From the NCBI GenBank assembly GCA_037951105.1, contig JBAMJV010005517.1, forward strand, positions 62,001-126,000: DNA of 64,000 bases, given 5' to 3'. This DNA comes from Echinarachnius parma (lineage: Eukaryota > Echinodermata > Echinoidea > Clypeasteroida > Echinarachniidae). Shown here in pieces: positions 55,919-61,900 of the stretch. Position 1 is the stretch's first letter. The number at the start of each line of letters is the position of its first letter. The notes under the pieces are model-generated. The model saw only the letters and a program-made list of their open reading frames with translations. It had not been told where the DNA came from and did not search any database. The position numbers were made by a program, and so were the translations under genes.

Positions 55919-58900
55919 GGACATGTTTCACATTTCCAAATGTCTAAATAACCAATTGTTACTTTTTACTTGGACAGTTAGAGCTATATCTACAGAGACA
56001 GTGAAGGATTTACTATTCTTTACTATTTTTTTCTACATACAGCATCTACATATTCACCAAGCTGCACAGACATTGAAGCGCTAGGGCAGTCCAACATTGG
56101 TTGGACAGTCGATGAGCTTCCGGATATATCCACATAGATTATTGATAATTGTTTGAGAGTGATAGAGATTTACTGATACAGCTATCACCCAAATTTATGT
56201 TCTAGTGATAATTAACAATATCTTTCTTTACTATTTTTTCTACATACAGCATCAACATATTCACCGAGCTGCACAGACATTGAAGCGCTAGGGCAGGCAA
56301 ATGTTGGTTGGACAGTCGATGAGCTTCTGGCTATATCCACAGAGACTATTGATGGCTGTGTTTATGCACTTGGAGTTGTAGAAGGATTCGTTGCTGACCA
56401 GAGTCAAGCTATCATGCAGAGAGTCAAGGCGGTAAGACTTTGATTATGATTATATTTATTATAACACTTTGTTTGATTTTATATTTGATTATTAAATATA
56501 AGTAAGTCGATGAGGAAAGAGTAAATTGGTTCTTTATCATTGTTAGATTAAAATTAAAATTAAATGAGGAAATGCATATATTATAATAATTACATTTTTA
56601 GGCTACCATGTTTGTGCTTATCTTGCCAAATACATATATAAATATGTATTATGTTGTTGTATTTTGATGTTATGTAATATTTGTGTTGCGTTGTAATATA
56701 TTTATGCATGTATGTTTATATATTTGTGTTGTACGCAAGGCACTTTAGTCCTCGGACTACAGTCTTGTTTATTTTATGTGTTCAATATAAAAAACGATAT
56801 ATCTATCTATCTATCTATCTATCTATGATTATAAATGGCTGGCAGTTGACTCCTTACCTACACATTTTGCATTTCCCATAATTATACATTGTACATCAGG
56901 CTCCCGTAGTGTATGGGTTAAAGCAATTATGTGTGCAATGTTGTTTTATGGATGGCACAGGTTGAAAAGGAACCAAATGACTGCAGTAAATATTTTGAGA
57001 CATAAATTAATTATCCATCAAAAATAAATTGAATTTGTAATGTGTAAAATTACCACAACACTTCAGACATGTTGATAACTGAGCTTTTTGTAGAAAACAG
57101 TCATGTTATTCATGTACCAAATCAATTCATCTTGAAAAGGTTCATTTCTTGTATTCAAAGGGTAAGAATACTCTAATAATTTTAGAGATAAACACAAAAA
57201 TGTGTGTCACACGTTTTGCAGGGCAGTTCACACCGACCGAGATTGCCCAGTTTAACCTGACAGATGTGGACACTATTCAGTCTTTTTTGTACAGTATTCC
57301 TTATTTGATAAGTGATTCATTTGTGTATGTTCTCCTATTTCCCACATCACAGGCCTGGGGAGAAGCTTACAACATTGGGGCAGAGGATATCACTCAGCTA
57401 GGGCGTATTGCAGGGCAGTTCACACCGACCGAGATTGCCCAGCTTAACCTGACGGATGTGGACACTATCTGGTCCATCGCACAATATGATGTGTGGACAT
57501 CAGAACAGGTGAATAGATCTTATATCTCTAGTTTTAGACAGCTATTTTCCTCCCTCTCTCTATATGCTTGTACTGTATGTATGAGTCAACCAGTCTATCT
57601 ATCTACCTGTTAGTTTGTATGTCTTTGTAATCATTTATCTGAATATGTCTATCTATCTTACTATCTACCTATGTAACTTTCTATTTACGTCTATATATTG
57701 ATATATCAATCCATCTTTCTATCAGTTTCTGCCTGTCTGTAGATCTATTTTTTAAGATATATTTTTTCCATTTATCTCAATCTGTCTCTATCACTCTGTA
57801 TATGTCTATCCTACCTACATGTAGCTGTTATATTTTGTTAACTGTATCTTGATATCTCAATATAAGTGTTGAAAAATATGAAATCGTTTAACAGTGATGA
57901 AAAATATGAAATCGTTTAACAGTGATGATTACTTTGTTATCAAATGAAGATGTGGACATAGTGCACAATACACATACACACACACACACATACAAATAAA
58001 TTCGCACATGGATGCATGCACAGTCACACATCCACACACATGATTTTCATTCGAAACCATGTGTATGGTTTGATACTATTTAAAGTAAAGTGCATAATCT
58101 ACATTCTATGTTTTCCTCCAGTTAATCGCCGGTATGACTCGTGTAACACAATTGATGGGTGTTGCCCCTGCCGACATGGACAGCATCCAATTGGCAGGTC
58201 TCAGTAACTTCCTGTGCGGAATGAGCTCATCTGACCTATCAACCCTCAGTCAAACAGCCTATGTGTAAGTCCATGACAATTCATTTCATATGCAATGCTA
58301 GAAGTGAACTCCATTGCCTTGTGGCCCAGTTTGACAAGTAAAAACAAGATTTGTCTTATTCTAGTGGCCCCAAAACCTTTATCTGGTGGTCCCAAACAAA
58401 GACAAATTATGTGACGTTTGGTTGCCCATTCAGGCCAGTGGCATTACGTTTCCATGAGTATGGCAGCATCAGTAGCTGTACAGTGGACATCTTCATGACA
58501 CCTGCAGTATAATGTCCTTAATAGTTCATGTTTAAGGATTATATTTCTTTGTCTTTATTTACAGGGAGGCAGCAGCTTCCATTGGGCAATTGACCACATG
58601 CAATGTTGACCAGTGGTCAGCCCTCAAGACCCTTGCCATACAGGAGTATGGTAGCATCAGTAGCTGGACGGTGGACATCTACGGTCTTTAGAAGTTAATG
58701 TTTATTTATTATATTTCCTTGTATTTGTTATAAGACCAGATTAAAGGGTACCACCACCCACAAATAATATTCTTATTATAGAAAGGTAACATCTTTAGTA
58801 TTCCATTCCTTCAACAAGTTCACAAAAATATGTTTCAGAAAAAAATATATAATTGGAAAACGCATCAGGGCCATTCTTGGTCACATGTGTGACCAAAAAT

Positions 58901-61900
58901 ATGAAAAATTCTGCAATAGGATGCTTATATTTTAGTATGTATAGGAGGTATGGTGATGTAAACTTCATATATGACTTGCACATGTTGAAGTCTTTCATGT
59001 GTAACACAAAAGATTTTATTAGGATTACGTTGCCCAAGGACAGAGGTCAAATGGCATCGGTCACGTGTGTGACTTTGCACGGGAGCACTTTTGAAGAAAA
59101 AAAATTTAACTCAATTTCATTTTGGAAATCCTGTAAAATATGAAAAGCTAAAATGTTCATATTATCAGACAACTTATATATATCTGTAAGTAAGAAAATG
59201 GTGAAAGATTAAAATTATCTCAAACTGTTGTTTTTTAATGCACGTTACTATGTGGGGATGTCTGGGTCACGTGTGTGACATTTTGGGGTGGTCACGTGTG
59301 TGACATGTACAATGTGAATGGAAATATAAATTTTAAAAATATTAGGTTTAGACAGTAAAATGAAGTTCAATTGTCACAAAGTTGGTATCATCATGTACAG
59401 GAGAATAAAAGGAATGAGCTAGCTTGATTATTTTCTGAGTTATGATATTTATTGGAATATTGAAATATGAAAATTTAATAATTTTTCTAAGAAATTTTAT
59501 AAATTCAATAAAAAAAATATATTTCATGAAACCTTGAACACTGATCTTTCCATTAATGGAATAAAACTACTGAAAAAACAAACTTCATTTTTTTCAAAAA
59601 AGTTTCACTTTTCAAAGAATGGCCCATCACCATTCTCAACCATGCGTTCATGCGGTCTGAATTGCGTAGACTACATATGCGGAAAGCCAGAGCGCTCTGT
59701 GCAGAGCGAACGAATCATCCGGGATTCTATTGCCGTACGTGTGAAAGCATTGGCGCACTCGCAAATGCTTGGCCCATGTGGAACCAGGAAATAGCCGTGG
59801 TTCCGTAAGTGGTGGAAATGAATTGCTTTGTTTATAAATCACAGAACCATTTGCAAAATGTTGGGTATATATTTGATATCACAGCACGGTACCAAAACAT
59901 AATAATGTGTTGTCCTTTGCCTGGTGGTCCCCATTAAATTATCTTACTCTATTATACATATATTACAGGGAGGCAGCAGCTTCCATTGGACAATTGACCA
60001 CATGCAATGTTGACCAGTGGTCAGCCCTCAAGGCCCTTGTCATACAAGATTATGGTAGCATCAGTAGCTCGACGGTGGACATCTACGGTCTTTAGAAGTT
60101 AATTTGTATTTATTATATTTCCTTGTATTTGTTATAAGACCAGATTAAATTATCTTACTCTATTATACATATATTACAGGGAGGCAGCAGCTACCATTGG
60201 ACAATTGACCACATGTAATGTAGACCAGTGGTCAGCCCTCAAGGTCCTTGCCATACAGGAGTATGGTAGCATCAGTAGCTGGACGGTGGACATCTACTGT
60301 CTTTAGAAGTTAATGTTATTTATTATATTTCCTTGTATTTGTTATAAGACCAGATTAAATTTTTTTTCTTACATTAGTATACCTTCTATAGAGAGGCAGC
60401 AGCTTCCATTGGGCAATTGACCACATGCAATGTTGACCAGTGGTCAGCCCTCAAGACCCTTGCCATACAGGAGTATGGTAGCATCAGTAGCTGGATGATG
60501 GACATCTACTGTCTTTAGAAGTTAATGTTATTTATTATATTTCATTGTCTCTATTTATGACCAGATTATAATCTGTTACATTAGTATACCTTCTATAGAG
60601 AGGCAGCAGTTTCCATTGGGCAATTGACCACATGCAATGTTGACCAGTGGTCAGCCCTCAAGGCCCTCGCCATACAGGAGTATGGTAACATCAGTAGCTG
60701 GATGGTGGACATCTACTGTCTTTAGAGGTTAATGTTTATTATGCCTCCGCAACGAAGTAGCCGGAGGCATTATGTTTTCGGGTTGTCCGTCCGTCCGTCC
60801 GTCCGTCCGTACGTACGTACGTCCCGTTCTCGTGATCGCGTTATCTCAAGAACCGATAAACGGATTTTCACCAAACTTGGGTCATGTATGTATCTTGGGG
60901 GGCCGATGATCTGATTAGATTTTGGGGTCATGAGGTCAAAGGTCAAAGGTCACAGAGCTCATTATATATGCAAAAATAGCTCGTGATCGCGTTATCTCAA
61001 GAACGGATTGACGGATTCTGACCAAACTTGGTACATGTATGTATCTTGGGGGGCCGATGATCTGATTAGATTTTGGGGTCATGAGGTCAAAGGTCAAAGG
61101 TCACAGAGCTCATTATATATGCAAAAATAGCTCGTGATCGCGTTATCTCAAGAACGGATTGACGGATTCTGACCAAACTTGGTACATGTATGTTCCTTGG
61201 AGAGCCAGTGAACTGATTAGATTTTGGGGGTCATGAGGTCAAAGGTCAAGGTCACTTATAGCTCATAATTGTGATATGTCAAGATCTAAAAGACAGAGTA
61301 CCATCAAAATTGAGTTGACAGAATTAATTCAGTGTACATGTTGATTTGGGCTTGATATAAATCGCGTAATGGCGGAGGCATCATTTTCGACTGCGCGCAG
61401 TCGAAGATCCATCTAGTTTATTATATTTCCTTGTATTTGTTATAAGACCAGATTATAATCTCTTACATTATTATACCTTCTATAGAGAGGCAGCAGCTTC
61501 CATTGGACAATTGACCACATGCAATGTTGACCAGTGGTCAGCCCTCAAGGCCCTTGCCATACAGGAGTATGGTAACATCAGTAGCTGGATGGTGGACATC
61601 TACTGTCTTTAGAGGTTAATGTTTATTTATTATATTTCCTTGTATTTGTTATAAGACCAGATTAAATTATCTTACTCTATTATACATATATTACAGGGAG
61701 GCAGCAGCTTCAATTGGACAATTGACCACATGTAATGTAGACCAATGGTCAGCCCTCAAGGCCCTCGCCATACAGGAGTATGGTAGCATCAGTAGCTGGA
61801 CGGTGGACATCTACATGGAACTCGGTGGTGTAGTCGGTAAGGAAACTAGATCTCTCTCCGTTCTTATTTCCCTCATCTTTCCTATCATGTGAATGTCTGT

